A stretch of 24,791 bases of DNA from Candidatus Acidianus copahuensis (GTDB lineage Archaea > Thermoproteota > Thermoprotei_A > Sulfolobales > Sulfolobaceae): the NCBI RefSeq assembly GCF_000632495.1, contig NZ_JFZT01000036.1, positions 1-24,791 on the forward strand. Reading direction: 5' to 3'. The stretch's first letter is position 1; each line of letters starts with the position of its first letter. The translations under genes were made by a program, and so were the position numbers. Below the pieces are notes generated by a model. That model did no database searches, was not told the DNA's origin, and was given only the letters and a program-made list of their open reading frames with translations. Shown one piece after another: positions 7,555-14,919 of the stretch.

Positions 7555-8423
7555 AGTATCACCTCTGCTAGATCTAGGACTTCGCCACTAAAGTGAGGGG
7601 AAAGAGTCACGTAACATATTGGGCAAAGAACCAATAGTTTGTTTCCTAATTTTTCTAAGTCCCTGGTCCTATTTGATGCAATTTTTTCACTTACCTCCCG
7701 ATCTACTGGAGCTAATGGACCACCACAACAAGCCGAAGTGTCCTTTCCAGTAATCATAGGATCCTCTATCGTCTTTATTCCAGATCTCTCTATCAGACTT
7801 CTATATTTCTCTCTAAGCCCTAAGAACCTTGAGTATAAGCATGAGTCATGCACAACATATTCTCCTTCAACTTTTTTTGGAGTAACAAGTTCAAGGTAAC
7901 TTATAACTTCAACTTCGAATTGAGTAAATTCTCCATATCTAGTTAACGCGTTATGAGTATGAGGGTCTACAGTAATTACCTTCCTTATACCCTTCTCCCT
8001 AAATAATGATGCTACATGCTTAGCCCAATCAGAAAATTCATCAAGTAGACCTAGCTCTAGCAAAAGAGCACCGCTATACGGTTCTTCCTCATAAAGATAA
8101 CCTACATTTATTCCAGACTGTTTAAGGGAAAGCACTATGTTATTGAGTATCCTATAAGATCTTTGGATCTGCTGTTGAGTAGGCTTTAATAGCCTTGACA
8201 GAGGCATAAGGGATTTTAACTTCTCAGCACTAGGAAGAAACTTACTTAAAGTAGGAACTATAGGCTCAATTTGATACATACAAGAAGTGAAGATTATGGT
8301 ATCAGACTTTCTGGGCAGATCTTTCGCCCAACCAGTACACACTCTAGGATCAGTAGGAAAGGGCATTCCTTGTGTCTTCAAGTTCTCAACAATCATCTTA
8401 CCGAGAAATTTTATGTTATTCAT
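7551..8423 (-). CDS. LutA/LldE-like CCG-domain (Fe-S) oxidoreductase subunit
   Basis: The 290-residue protein belongs to the CCG-domain family shared by HdrB, GlpC and LutA, which bind Fe-S centres and pass electrons. The C-terminal module is complete: HDSC in the middle, ACCGGPLAPVD near residue 231 and CPICY near 266. The N-terminal module is degenerate: where CCG is expected the protein has EEPYSGALLLELG, although Cys29 and Cys48 remain near the N-terminus. It is the first gene of a two-gene operon with the LutB-like gene, overlapping it by four bases. A TATA box sits 21-28 bases before the ATG, so the mRNA is probably leaderless. I infer a role in oxidising lactate or another 2-hydroxy acid. 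A subunit of a heterodisulfide reductase-like complex is the alternative. Confidence 0.8.
   Translation of the reverse strand: MNNIKFLGKMIVENLKTQGMPFPTDPRVCTGWAKDLPRKSDTIIFTSCMYQIEPIVPTLSKFLPSAEKLKSLMPLSRLLKPTQQQIQRSYRILNNIVLSLKQSGINVGYLYEEEPYSGALLLELGLLDEFSDWAKHVASLFREKGIRKVITVDPHTHNALTRYGEFTQFEVEVISYLELVTPKKVEGEYVVHDSCLYSRFLGLREKYRSLIERSGIKTIEDPMITGKDTSACCGGPLAPVDREVSEKIASNRTRDLEKLGNKLLVLCPICYVTLSPHFSGEVLDLAEVIL
7558..7565 (-). promoter_or_regulatory. Shine-Dalgarno site for the lutB-like gene
   Basis: The minus strand reads GAGGTGAT three bases before the ATG at 7554, a full match to the anti-SD end of Sulfolobales 16S rRNA. It lies inside the end of the upstream gene and fixes the start of the second gene of the operon. 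Confidence 0.75.
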
Positions 8424-8443
8424 AGTTTTATGTTAACCAAGCC

Positions 8444-8451
8444 AATTATAA
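8444..8451 (-). promoter_or_regulatory. TATA box of the lutAB-like operon
   Basis: On the minus strand CTTATAATT lies with its A/T core 21-28 bases before the ATG at 8423, the expected position for a leaderless start. Confidence 0.55.
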
Positions 8452-8604
8452 GGTTCGATCCTAAACAGTTTGATCTCTGATGAGGCTAGGATATATTAAA
8501 ATAATTCTATTTAATAATAAAAATGAATGACAAAAGATCTAATATGATCATTTATATTGAAAGTAAGTTCTAGACTATACAATAACTTGAACACGCAAGG
8601 AAGG

Positions 8605-8613
8605 TTTTTAAAT
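8605..8613 (+). promoter_or_regulatory. TATA box of the CBS-domain gene
   Basis: GGTTTTTAAAT, with the core TTTTTAAAT 22-30 bases before the ATG at 8635, has the look of a BRE/TATA pair. It argues that translation starts at 8635 and not at the upstream in-frame ATG at 8557, which lies before the promoter. Confidence 0.6.
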
Positions 8614-8634
8614 TATAATGACAGAATTATACTT

Positions 8635-9384
8635 ATGAAAGTCGAAGATGTAATGAATACTATTATAACAGCGGTGAAGTCAGAATCCAATTTAAGAGAA
8701 GTTGTCATTAGTCTAGCTAATACCCCTTGTGGAAGAGTTTTGGTGTTCTCAGAGGAAAAACCTGAAGGAATCATAACTTCTAGAGATATTTTAGCAGCAT
8801 TCTCAGAATATGGAAATGATGCATTTTCATTAAGGGCTAAGGATATCTATGGTGGTGAGATAGTTTCGGCCAATCCAAAGGATGAAGTAAGGGTTGCAGT
8901 AAGGAAAATGATTTATGAGGGAATTGGAGGATTGCCAGTAATGGAAGGTGATAAAATAGTAGGAATGTTTACAGAAAGAGATGTTGTCAAAATTCTGGCC
9001 AAAGTAAAGAGCTTGTCTATGGTAGATTCTGTCATGACTCTAAATCCTCTTGGTATAGATATAGGGTTAGACTTGAGGGAGGCTGCTAGAATAATGTATA
9101 TTTCAAAGATTAGAAGGTTGCTTGTAAAGGACGAAGAAAAAGTTGTAGGATTAATAACTGCAGCCGATATAATTAAGGGTCTTGCTAGAGGAATAACAGA
9201 AGTGGAGAAAATAGTTACAAGAAATCCTATAACCGTAACTAGGAATTGCAAGATTAACAAAGCAGCGGAAATCATGACAAAGAAGAGGATAGGTTCCCTT
9301 GTAGTTGAAGAGAAAGGTATTGTAGGTATTCTTACAGAGAGAGATTTACTATATGCATATCTAACTGAAAGCATGTTACAGTAG
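8635..9384 (+). CDS. Four-CBS-domain protein (two Bateman modules)
   Basis: From the ATG at 8635 the protein has 249 residues made of four CBS repeats and nothing else: about 1-60 (MKVEDVMNTIITAV), 65-125 (AKDIYGGEIVSANPKDEV), 130-190 (VDSVMTLNPLGIDIG) and 193-249 (VEKIVTRNPITVTRNCKINK). Each ends with the usual G(I/L)xTxxDI/L motif (GIITSRDIL, GMFTERDVV, GLITAADII, GILTERDLL). Such pairs bind AMP, ATP, S-adenosylmethionine or similar ligands and sense energy or methyl status. With no catalytic or DNA-binding domain it probably regulates a partner protein that cannot be named from here. A TATA box 22-30 bases upstream sets this start; beginning at 8557 would add 26 residues outside the CBS fold. 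It diverges from the lutAB-like operon and is followed by transposon debris. Confidence 0.92.
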   Translation: MKVEDVMNTIITAVKSESNLREVVISLANTPCGRVLVFSEEKPEGIITSRDILAAFSEYGNDAFSLRAKDIYGGEIVSANPKDEVRVAVRKMIYEGIGGLPVMEGDKIVGMFTERDVVKILAKVKSLSMVDSVMTLNPLGIDIGLDLREAARIMYISKIRRLLVKDEEKVVGLITAADIIKGLARGITEVEKIVTRNPITVTRNCKINKAAEIMTKKRIGSLVVEEKGIVGILTERDLLYAYLTESMLQ

Positions 9385-9454
9385 CGATACTATGCTTTTC
9401 CTTAGAGATGAAATAGAGATATCAAAAATTGAACAGCCAGCTTACAACCGAAAG

Positions 9455-9473
9455 CCTCACCTTTGAGGCGAGG
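9455..9473 (-). repeat. IS200/IS605-type end hairpin (relic)
   Basis: The sequence CCTCACCTTTGAGGCGAGG folds into a stem of four plus two pairs with one A/C mismatch and a five-base loop, followed by AGGAGGTCAG. This closely resembles the subterminal hairpin found next to tnpB in IS200/IS605 elements. It lies just past the C-terminal end of the broken tnpB, where the right end and guide-RNA (omega RNA) scaffold of such an element would be. The mismatch fits decay. Confidence 0.5.
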
Positions 9474-9552
9474 AGGAGGTCAGATAACTGCAAAGAGGAC
9501 AAGTCCTTTAAGTATATGGTTGGTCTTCTACTAGTCTGAGTTCTCACATATT

Positions 9553-9822
9553 TTTATCTCCATCTGAAGATCTTCCTAGTTTCATAGAAACTGACGTCGA
9601 GTAAGCGAAGAAGCATAATCGAACGTAATACTACTTCCTTCGCTTGTATGTCCTTGCTAACTAGGAAGTTGTAGTTTTCCTCATTTCTACTTGAAGTTCA
9701 AGTTACGAAGGGAATTTACAATCATTTCATAAAGTCTTGCGATCTTCACCCTTGTCGTCTCAAAATTTTAGATCCTTCGCCTTTTTAGAGAGATATTGTT
9801 GGTTCTTTCTGAGTATCTCTAG
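9553..9822 (-). pseudogene. tnpB: tnpB (IS200/IS605 OrfB) remnant
   Basis: Three minus-strand pieces in shifting frames, read in order, match the middle of TnpB. At 9822-9760: LEILRKNQQYLSKKAKDLKF then a stop. At 9762-9690: RVKIARLYEMIVNSLRN, the counterpart of the K(A)RxKIARLYEKIVNxRRD block. At 9643-9555: LLDVSFYETRKIFRW, the counterpart of the block that follows the catalytic Asp region, ending in a stop. At least two frameshifts and several stops break the gene, and the RuvC Asp/Glu motifs and zinc-finger cysteines cannot be recognised. TnpB is an RNA-guided nuclease carried by IS605 transposons; this copy cannot make it. The end hairpin lies on the expected side at 9455-9473. Confidence 0.65.
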
Positions 9823-10330
9823 TCTTTCATAACTCCTACGTTTTTCCAAGTAATTTATTTGATGCTGTTAAGTCTGTATACGTGAAGTTTATACTGATAA
9901 CTTCGTTTGTCTTTCTCGATGTGGGGGAACCATATCTCTCGACAACGAGGATCGCGTATATTTTACCACTCTTATTTACCTAATAATAACACATTTTACC
10001 TAAATAAGATCAGAATAAAGAGTACAAATAACTTTAATTCATATATAGTTCAAAATATTGTATATATTTGTGAAGCAAAGAGATTTTCAAGGGAAGTTAG
10101 TTCCCAATGTGAAAGAGGGAAGAAAAATGCTACTCCTTCATATATACCCACAGATCGGGTAGAAATTACAAAGACAAAAAAAAAGTTCAACACCAACTTC
10201 TTCCACCTAAAAATTCAAGGTAAGGATAAATAGGGAATTTCTACATTACTAGGGGTGTTTATCTTGACTCTGTATGACTTTAACCTTTTTCCTCACTTTA
10301 TAAACTAGATTGATGATGTTAGCGGGTTGT

Positions 10331-10400
10331 GCGAATAAAACGCTAACTTGATACTTTTAACTCTTAACGTTTGTTCATTAGCGTAGAATCTAAATCGGAA
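10331..10400 (-). other. Possible coding relic, similar to sequence at 24246
   Basis: The minus strand reads FRFYANEQTLRVKSIKLAFYS, which recalls the (F/R)xYADExTLxxL start of archaeal TnpB/OrfB proteins. It would lie on the N-terminal side of the tnpB remnant, same strand. The DNA CGCTAATGAACAAA, with flanking ATTCT and GTTAA, also occurs at 24246 on the plus strand. Confidence 0.3.
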
Positions 10401-10606
10401 AGCTACCGTGGACTTCGCATTATTATGTGAAATAGACTTCGTATTTTTCGGAAGTAAGCTATTGATCATCCTTACAGTCTTCCGCGCCTTTAACCCTCAG
10501 ATAGATAAAAAACTTCGATATTCCGTCAAAAATCTTAAATTTAGATATTGGATCTAGCCAATTTTAATAAATCTAGAAAAATCATCATTCCTTCTTATCA
10601 AAAAAA

Positions 10607-11422
10607 TTAAGTTGAAATAATCACATTCACATAAATTACTGAACCGTTAGCTAGGTATACCATTAATCTTATAGTACTTCCGGAAGGGTATGCAAGTTGT
10701 TGAGGAAATATAACATTTATGTTATTCACACCTTGAGCTAAGAAGTTTGGTTGAACTTGTGAAGCGTAAATACTAGTTCCCTCAATTATAACAGAATTAA
10801 TTGGGATTGAAGAGCTAGAATAAATATTAAAGCTAGCAGTATTTCCTTTTGCTGTTCCAGTTCCGACTTGATAAGCTTGTACTGGTTGATATTGTACTGG
10901 TCCTTGTCCATAATATCCACCACTTGACATCTTATCAAGTATGCTTCCTAAACCTAGATAAGTCAGTATAGCTCCTATAAAAGGGATGAAGATCCCTATT
11001 ATTCCTCCAGCCTCAACTAGCCCACTGTTATATTTTGAACCTACTAGGAAAAAAGCTATTCCGAGCAATATATAACCTATTAACGCTATGAAAGCTCCCA
11101 CAACGACGATTTCTAAAATTATACCAATAATTAAAAGGATTACTGCCGCTTTACCTAAACCATTATTTAAGCCGTCGAAGCCAGCGTACATATAAAATAT
11201 CATTATTACTGCGAGTATAATTGAAAGAATTATTAATGCTATAGCTCCGCCTATACCTCCTAGTACAAATCCAGAAAGAGCTCCTATTGGACCCGCAACC
11301 AAAGCACCTGACAAGGCAGATCCAAAAACTAGAAATATGAATACAAATTCTAGCAAACCTTCTATTATAAATATTAATGTTCCTGTCCTTAATTTTTGAA
11401 TGGCTTGTCTGTCATCCATCAT
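10607..11422 (-). CDS. DUF973 family membrane protein
   Basis: The 271-residue protein matches the Sulfolobales-typical DUF973 family in layout: a short charged start (MMDDRQAIQKLRTGTLIFII), then a membrane domain with about five helices (residues 14-38, 42-80, 90-125 as two, 135-160) rich in Gly, Ala and Ile. A Gly/Tyr/Gln linker follows (about 165-190), then a polar, beta-rich C-terminal domain (about 195-271) with FNIYSSSSIPINSVIIEG, ending VYLANGSVIYVNVIIST. The C-terminal part probably lies outside the membrane. Function is unknown for the family. Tandem ATG codons at 11422 and 11419 make the exact start uncertain by one residue; the TATATTT box lies only 13-19 bases upstream of the first. 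A run of seven T residues follows the stop and may end transcription. It stands alone. Confidence 0.8.
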   Translation of the reverse strand: MMDDRQAIQKLRTGTLIFIIEGLLEFVFIFLVFGSALSGALVAGPIGALSGFVLGGIGGAIALIILSIILAVIMIFYMYAGFDGLNNGLGKAAVILLIIGIILEIVVVGAFIALIGYILLGIAFFLVGSKYNSGLVEAGGIIGIFIPFIGAILTYLGLGSILDKMSSGGYYGQGPVQYQPVQAYQVGTGTAKGNTASFNIYSSSSIPINSVIIEGTSIYASQVQPNFLAQGVNNINVIFPQQLAYPSGSTIRLMVYLANGSVIYVNVIIST

Positions 11423-11936
11423 ATTTTACTCGAAAAATATATGTAGAAAATAACTAATAAATTTTATCCTATATCAAAGCTCTTAAAAATAGTTTAAGTA
11501 ACATATATGGATCTGTATTAATACTCCAATGTAGTAGTTGAGTGTGTATATATTAATATTTAAATAGAACAAGGTTTTTATATAATATACTTTACGTAAT
11601 TAAACATATGGAAGGCATCATTTGATTTGAATTAAGCTCGTCTGTATCCTTAAAAGAAATATCACAAAATAAAATAAGATCGTGTATAAACCTAAACAAT
11701 CTGAAAATATGTAGAATGGTTTATGTAATTTCTTTAGGTGACTGTCAATCTTAAACTTACTTTGATTTCTCCTCCCTTAACTCCCATTAAGATAAATTGT
11801 AGTAATCTAGATACCATAATCCGAAATATAAATTCCTCTTACTTTCAATTAATTACCAATTTTATCTATTATTTAATTAGATTTTACTAGTTTAAAAATT
11901 TTTACCGTGCTATATTTATTTTCCCCTTTAGAAACT
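11423..11936. other. Intergenic region with an orphan promoter-like sequence
   Basis: This AT-rich gap of 514 bases contains no frame worth calling. Its right end, next to the DUF3501 stop, is T/A-rich. The one clear signal is a strong BRE/TATA-like stretch at 11571-11586 on the plus strand, followed by ATG and only four more codons. Confidence 0.4.
11571..11586 (+). promoter_or_regulatory. Orphan BRE/TATA-like promoter
   Basis: AAGGTTTTTATATAAT is one of the best BRE/TATA matches in the window. It would start transcription near 11605, where an ATG begins a frame that stops after five codons (MEGII). It could serve a noncoding RNA, a transcript antisense to the sulerythrin operon, or a lost gene. 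Confidence 0.3.
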
Positions 11937-12500
11937 TTAACATAGCTCGTATGCCTCTTCAATGACCTTTTTTGCTAAAGTTTCGGGCAATGCGGTTTTA
12001 AATCTATAGTTCTCATGTATTACATGAACCTCTAGGTTATTCGATTTTTCTCCTTGAAGATCGAAAGTAAGCATTTGTATAGTAACAAACTGATCTCCCT
12101 GATCTCTACCAGCCTCTGGATCCCCTTGAATTAGTTTATCCCCTACTTTGAGGAAAATTGAGTTATATATTCCCTTTAATGTTTTAAATATTTCACTCAG
12201 TTCCTCATAGTTTTCTGCATATATATAAAGAGTGGCCTTAGCCTTTCCTCCGCACGGGATCCATGAAGAGTAAATATTGATTTCTCTCTCTATCTCTTCT
12301 CTTGTGCTTAACTTGTCTAAGTAAACCATCTCTTGAACTTGTTGCTTTACTGTATCTTTGTTTTCGAAGAGTAGTGACATCTTATTTCCTAGCTCTATTC
12401 TTCTTTCCTTCTTTATTTCAGCAGATCTCTTTATCATCTCGAATCTCATCTTTTCGTATTCCTTCCAAGGAATGATTTCTTCAGGAGTTATTTTTGCCAC
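11937..12500 (-). CDS. DUF3501 family protein
   Basis: The 187-residue soluble protein carries the DUF3501 pattern: an N-terminal PEEIIPWKEYEKMRFEMIKR, then ERRIELGNKMSLLFENKDTV (about 35-54), KQQVQEMVYLDKL, REEIEREINIYSSWIP and a C-terminal beta-rich half with EVHVIHENY. The function of the family is unknown, but it is known to occur next to rubrerythrin and GlpC-like Fe-S genes, exactly as here. It has no Fe-S cysteine motif of its own. The start is a GTG at 12500, fixed by a ribosome site (GGAGGCGAT) seven bases upstream. The gene overlaps the end of the Fe-S gene by 20 bases, which points to translational coupling. It is the last gene of a three-gene operon. Confidence 0.85.
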   Translation of the reverse strand: MAKITPEEIIPWKEYEKMRFEMIKRSAEIKKERRIELGNKMSLLFENKDTVKQQVQEMVYLDKLSTREEIEREINIYSSWIPCGGKAKATLYIYAENYEELSEIFKTLKGIYNSIFLKVGDKLIQGDPEAGRDQGDQFVTIQMLTFDLQGEKSNNLEVHVIHENYRFKTALPETLAKKVIEEAYELC

Positions 12501-13677
12501 TTTTTATCGCCTCCTTTAACACCGTTATTGGGTGTAATGGATTCCTCCCACTTGCCTTTTTTATTTGAAGTCCAGCTAGTGGACATTCAGTAGCAAATAT
12601 ATCAGCATTACTTGAGGAGAAAGCTTCCATCATCTTCCTTCCAACTACTTTTGCCTTTTGATAATTTCTTAAACCCCATCCTCCATCAATGCCAGAACAG
12701 CCTTGTTCTGAAACTGAAACTTTCGCCTTAACTGATCTCATCAACTGTATTCCAGGCATTCCTACTCCTAAATACTTTAAATGACAAGGAGTATGATAAA
12801 ATACTGTTTTTGGAAATTCTCCCTGATAACTGAGCTTGCCTTCCTTTTTTAACTTAAGGAGATATTCCATCGCATCATAAACCTTTATTGTGTCTTTATC
12901 TAGAACGTTCTTGTATTCCTTGAAAAGCATCAACGTACAGGTGGGAATTGGAGAAACTACGTCAAATCCTTTCTTTGTGTATTCTTCTATTATGTTTTCG
13001 TTCCTTGTGGCGTTCTTTTTCAATCTCTCTGCATCTCCTACATCTAACATAGGTGCTCCGCAACATACAAACCTATTATCTAAAACTACCTCTATCCCAA
13101 GATCTGTGTAAACGTCTAATAAGTCGTTCCCAATTCCGGGGAAAAATTCCTCAACTAAACAAGTTGGGAAAAGGACTACTTTAGCTATCGGTTTCTCAAC
13201 TTTTTTAGGCTTACTTATTCCCTTATCTGCAATTTCTAGTTCTGGAGCTTCAGGATCTATTCCCATCAGTTTTTTGCCTCCTTTTAGAAAACTCTTAGCT
13301 AATGGTCTGACAAGTCTTCCCGCATCTAAACTTTCAAACAGTATATCCTTTAGAGTCAATCCATTCTTTGTCTTATAGTACAGCCAAGCCCAATCCATTA
13401 GATGTGGGAAGTCCATATTGAACTCGTGAGGAGGAGTGTATGGACAATTTACGAAGCACATATTACAATGAAAACAGTCGGAAGAAACGTCAAAGAGATC
13501 GTCCAAAGTGAGATTTTGAGGACCTACTTTATCTGTCTTCTGAAATAGTTTAGGAAATGCTGGACAATAATTAAAACACCTTCTACAACCGTGACAAACG
13601 GATGACTGTCTAATAAATTCAGACTTTAATTTTTCCTCATTAAAAAAATTGGGATTATCTTTATTTAAGGTATACAT
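12481..13677 (-). CDS. GlpC/HdrD-like iron-sulfur electron-transfer protein
   Basis: The 398-residue protein has two complete ferredoxin motifs near the N-terminus: Cys28, 31, 34, 38 (CHGCRRCFNYCP) and Cys68, 71, 74, 78 (CFHCNMCFVNCP), each able to hold a 4Fe-4S cluster. Two CCG domains follow. The first has FPTC, FVCCGAP near residue 204 and IPTC. The second has HTPCH, the variant EQGCSGIDGGWG, which is usual in GlpC-type proteins, and ECPLAG. It resembles the C subunit of anaerobic glycerol-3-phosphate dehydrogenase and heterodisulfide reductase HdrD. No catalytic dehydrogenase subunit is nearby. Nine bases separate it from sulerythrin upstream, and it overlaps DUF3501 downstream, so I infer that it moves electrons to or from the sulerythrin di-iron centre rather than serving glycerol metabolism. 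Confidence 0.85.
   Translation of the reverse strand: MYTLNKDNPNFFNEEKLKSEFIRQSSVCHGCRRCFNYCPAFPKLFQKTDKVGPQNLTLDDLFDVSSDCFHCNMCFVNCPYTPPHEFNMDFPHLMDWAWLYYKTKNGLTLKDILFESLDAGRLVRPLAKSFLKGGKKLMGIDPEAPELEIADKGISKPKKVEKPIAKVVLFPTCLVEEFFPGIGNDLLDVYTDLGIEVVLDNRFVCCGAPMLDVGDAERLKKNATRNENIIEEYTKKGFDVVSPIPTCTLMLFKEYKNVLDKDTIKVYDAMEYLLKLKKEGKLSYQGEFPKTVFYHTPCHLKYLGVGMPGIQLMRSVKAKVSVSEQGCSGIDGGWGLRNYQKAKVVGRKMMEAFSSSNADIFATECPLAGLQIKKASGRNPLHPITVLKEAIKSGKNNS
12506..12514 (-). promoter_or_regulatory. Shine-Dalgarno site for the DUF3501 gene
   Basis: The minus strand reads GGAGGCGAT, one mismatch from the GGAGGTGAT consensus, five bases before the GTG at 12500. It decides the GTG start and lies inside the last codons of the upstream gene. 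Confidence 0.65.
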
Positions 13678-13686
13678 TTTTCTCCC

Positions 13687-14118
13687 TTATTGTCCTTTTA
13701 GCTGTTTTAATGCATTGGTAAACTTTTCCGCGTGGCTCTTTTCGGCTCTAGCTAAAGTCTCGAACCATTCAGCAGCTTCATCGAAACCTTCCTCCCTAGC
13801 AACCTTTGCAAAACCAGGATACATTTGTGTCCATTCATATGTCTCTCCAGCAATAGCTGATTCTAACATCTCCTCTAAAGTTCCGATTGGCTTACCAGTA
13901 GCTGGATCTACCGAACCGCCTTGTCTTAAGAAGTCAAGATGTCCAAATCCGTGAGCTGTCTCTCCCTCTGCTATATTTCTTAGTAAAGTTGCAAGTTCTG
14001 GATATCCTTCCTCGTCAGCCTTCCTAGCAAAGTATAGATACCTCCTATTAGCCATTGATTCTCCGTGAAATCCATCGAAGAAGTTTTTCTCCGTTTTTGT
14101 TCCTTTAAGACTTTTCAT
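13687..14118 (-). CDS. Sulerythrin (rubrerythrin lacking the rubredoxin domain)
   Basis: The 143-residue protein is a four-helix ferritin-like di-iron protein very like sulerythrin, described from Sulfolobus tokodaii. All metal ligands are present: Glu20, Glu53-x-x-His56, Glu92, Glu95 and Glu126-x-x-His129. The usual C-terminal rubredoxin domain is missing, as is normal for sulerythrin; the protein ends KQLKGQ right after the fourth helix. Rubrerythrins reduce hydrogen peroxide to water, and without rubredoxin the electrons must come from another protein. It is the first gene of an operon with a GlpC-like Fe-S protein (nine bases on) and DUF3501, and the Fe-S protein is the natural candidate donor. 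A TATA box 27-34 bases before the ATG drives the operon. Confidence 0.93.
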   Translation of the reverse strand: MKSLKGTKTEKNFFDGFHGESMANRRYLYFARKADEEGYPELATLLRNIAEGETAHGFGHLDFLRQGGSVDPATGKPIGTLEEMLESAIAGETYEWTQMYPGFAKVAREEGFDEAAEWFETLARAEKSHAEKFTNALKQLKGQ

Positions 14119-14144
14119 GTTCTCTATAATATCTTCTAAAAGGG

Positions 14145-14152
14145 AATATAAA
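14145..14152 (-). promoter_or_regulatory. TATA box of the sulerythrin operon
   Basis: TTTATATT on the minus strand lies 27-34 bases before the ATG at 14118, preceded by AAACT. This gives a leader of only a few bases. Confidence 0.55.
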
Positions 14153-14674
14153 AAGTTTTCCTAATTAAGTTTTCATATTATTTAGGATACAATATCAAAG
14201 AATAGTAACTATAGTTTGATTTCAAGAGCAGTTATCTTTTTGAGGGTTTTTGAGTAAAGATGACTTTATAGATGAGGGCTAAAATAAGATAATCTATCTA
14301 CCTATTATAGATCATATATGATATTTTTGTATGTATCAAAGATATTCGTTTTCAAGCCTCTATAGACACTACCTTTTGCCCCTAGAGGGCTTTATGTTAT
14401 TTAGCGTATTTTACTCCTCTAGGAACTTTCTTCTCACCCACACCTTTCTTGATAGCATAGCTAACTCCAATGTTGGATCAAGGAATCGGGATAAACTGCA
14501 CGGATCCCTGCGAGTATCACCCTACACCTTTGTGCAGTGCACGGCATTGATGTGTGATTCATCATAAAAATTTCCTAAAACACATCTGAAAACCTTTAGC
14601 TACCCTAGAATCAGAAACAGTTTTACGACCTCAAGCAAAAAAGTTATAAATCCTGCTTGATAAATTCTGTTCCT

Positions 14675-14851
14675 CTACTTCTTGCCATTAATCCTCTCAA
14701 TTATGTAAGGTGAGACATCATTAGGTAAGTTCTCAATCTTCACATAATTTTGAATGATAATGGTCCCTTTCAGTTCAGATAAGAATTAAGTGGAATAGGC
14801 TTTAATTCTTCATAAATAATAAGATATTTCACTTTGTAACACTCATATTGA
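14675..14851 (-). pseudogene. C-terminal fragment of an unknown gene, frameshifted
   Basis: Two minus-strand frames join into one protein-like sequence: CYKVKYLIIYEELKPIPLNS followed, after one frameshift, by ELKGTIIIQNYVKIENLPND and SPYIIERINGKK with a stop at 14675-14677. Codon use looks genuine, and no start codon or upstream part is found. I do not recognise the family. It reads as the decayed tail of a gene and not as a small complete protein. Confidence 0.3.
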
Positions 14852-14919
14852 GCTTACACCGCCAGTTTGATCTCAAGAATTAAACAAAGGTTTAACTTCC
14901 TGTGGTTATTTATAATTTG

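Larger units (their letters stand above)
9385..10606. other. 1.2-kb gene-poor region with IS200/IS605 relic
   Basis: No intact gene is present. The stretch holds an IS605-type hairpin (9455-9473), broken tnpB segments on the minus strand (9553-9822) and a possible further coding relic (10331-10400). The only longer frame, 108 codons on the plus strand at 9907-10233, has low-complexity Asn/Lys-rich composition and no motif, so I treat it as chance. Confidence 0.6.
14119..14901. other. Intergenic region with a possible broken gene
   Basis: The gap of 783 bases has promoters at its two ends and no intact gene. A plus-strand frame of 78 codons at 14331-14567 is rich in Ser, Leu and Phe with no motif; the opposite strand there reads protein-like in pieces (LDPTLELAMLSRKVWVRR) and may be transposase debris. 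At 14675-14851 a minus-strand fragment looks like the C-terminus of a lost gene. Confidence 0.45.

Noticed and set aside
8557..8634. Upstream start of the CBS protein
   Set aside because: It precedes the TATA box at 8605-8613 and adds residues outside the first CBS repeat.
9907..10233. Plus-strand frame of 108 codons
   Set aside because: Asn/Lys-rich with no motif, no promoter at a fitting distance, and it lies opposite and beside tnpB debris. It looks like a chance open frame in AT-rich DNA.
12481..13677. Reading the GlpC-like gene as part of an anaerobic glycerol-3-phosphate dehydrogenase
   Set aside because: No GlpA or GlpB subunit is present; the operon partners are sulerythrin and DUF3501.
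14331..14567. Plus-strand frame of 78 codons
   Set aside because: No recognisable domain, odd composition rich in Ser, Leu and Phe, and the opposite strand reads as decayed coding sequence.
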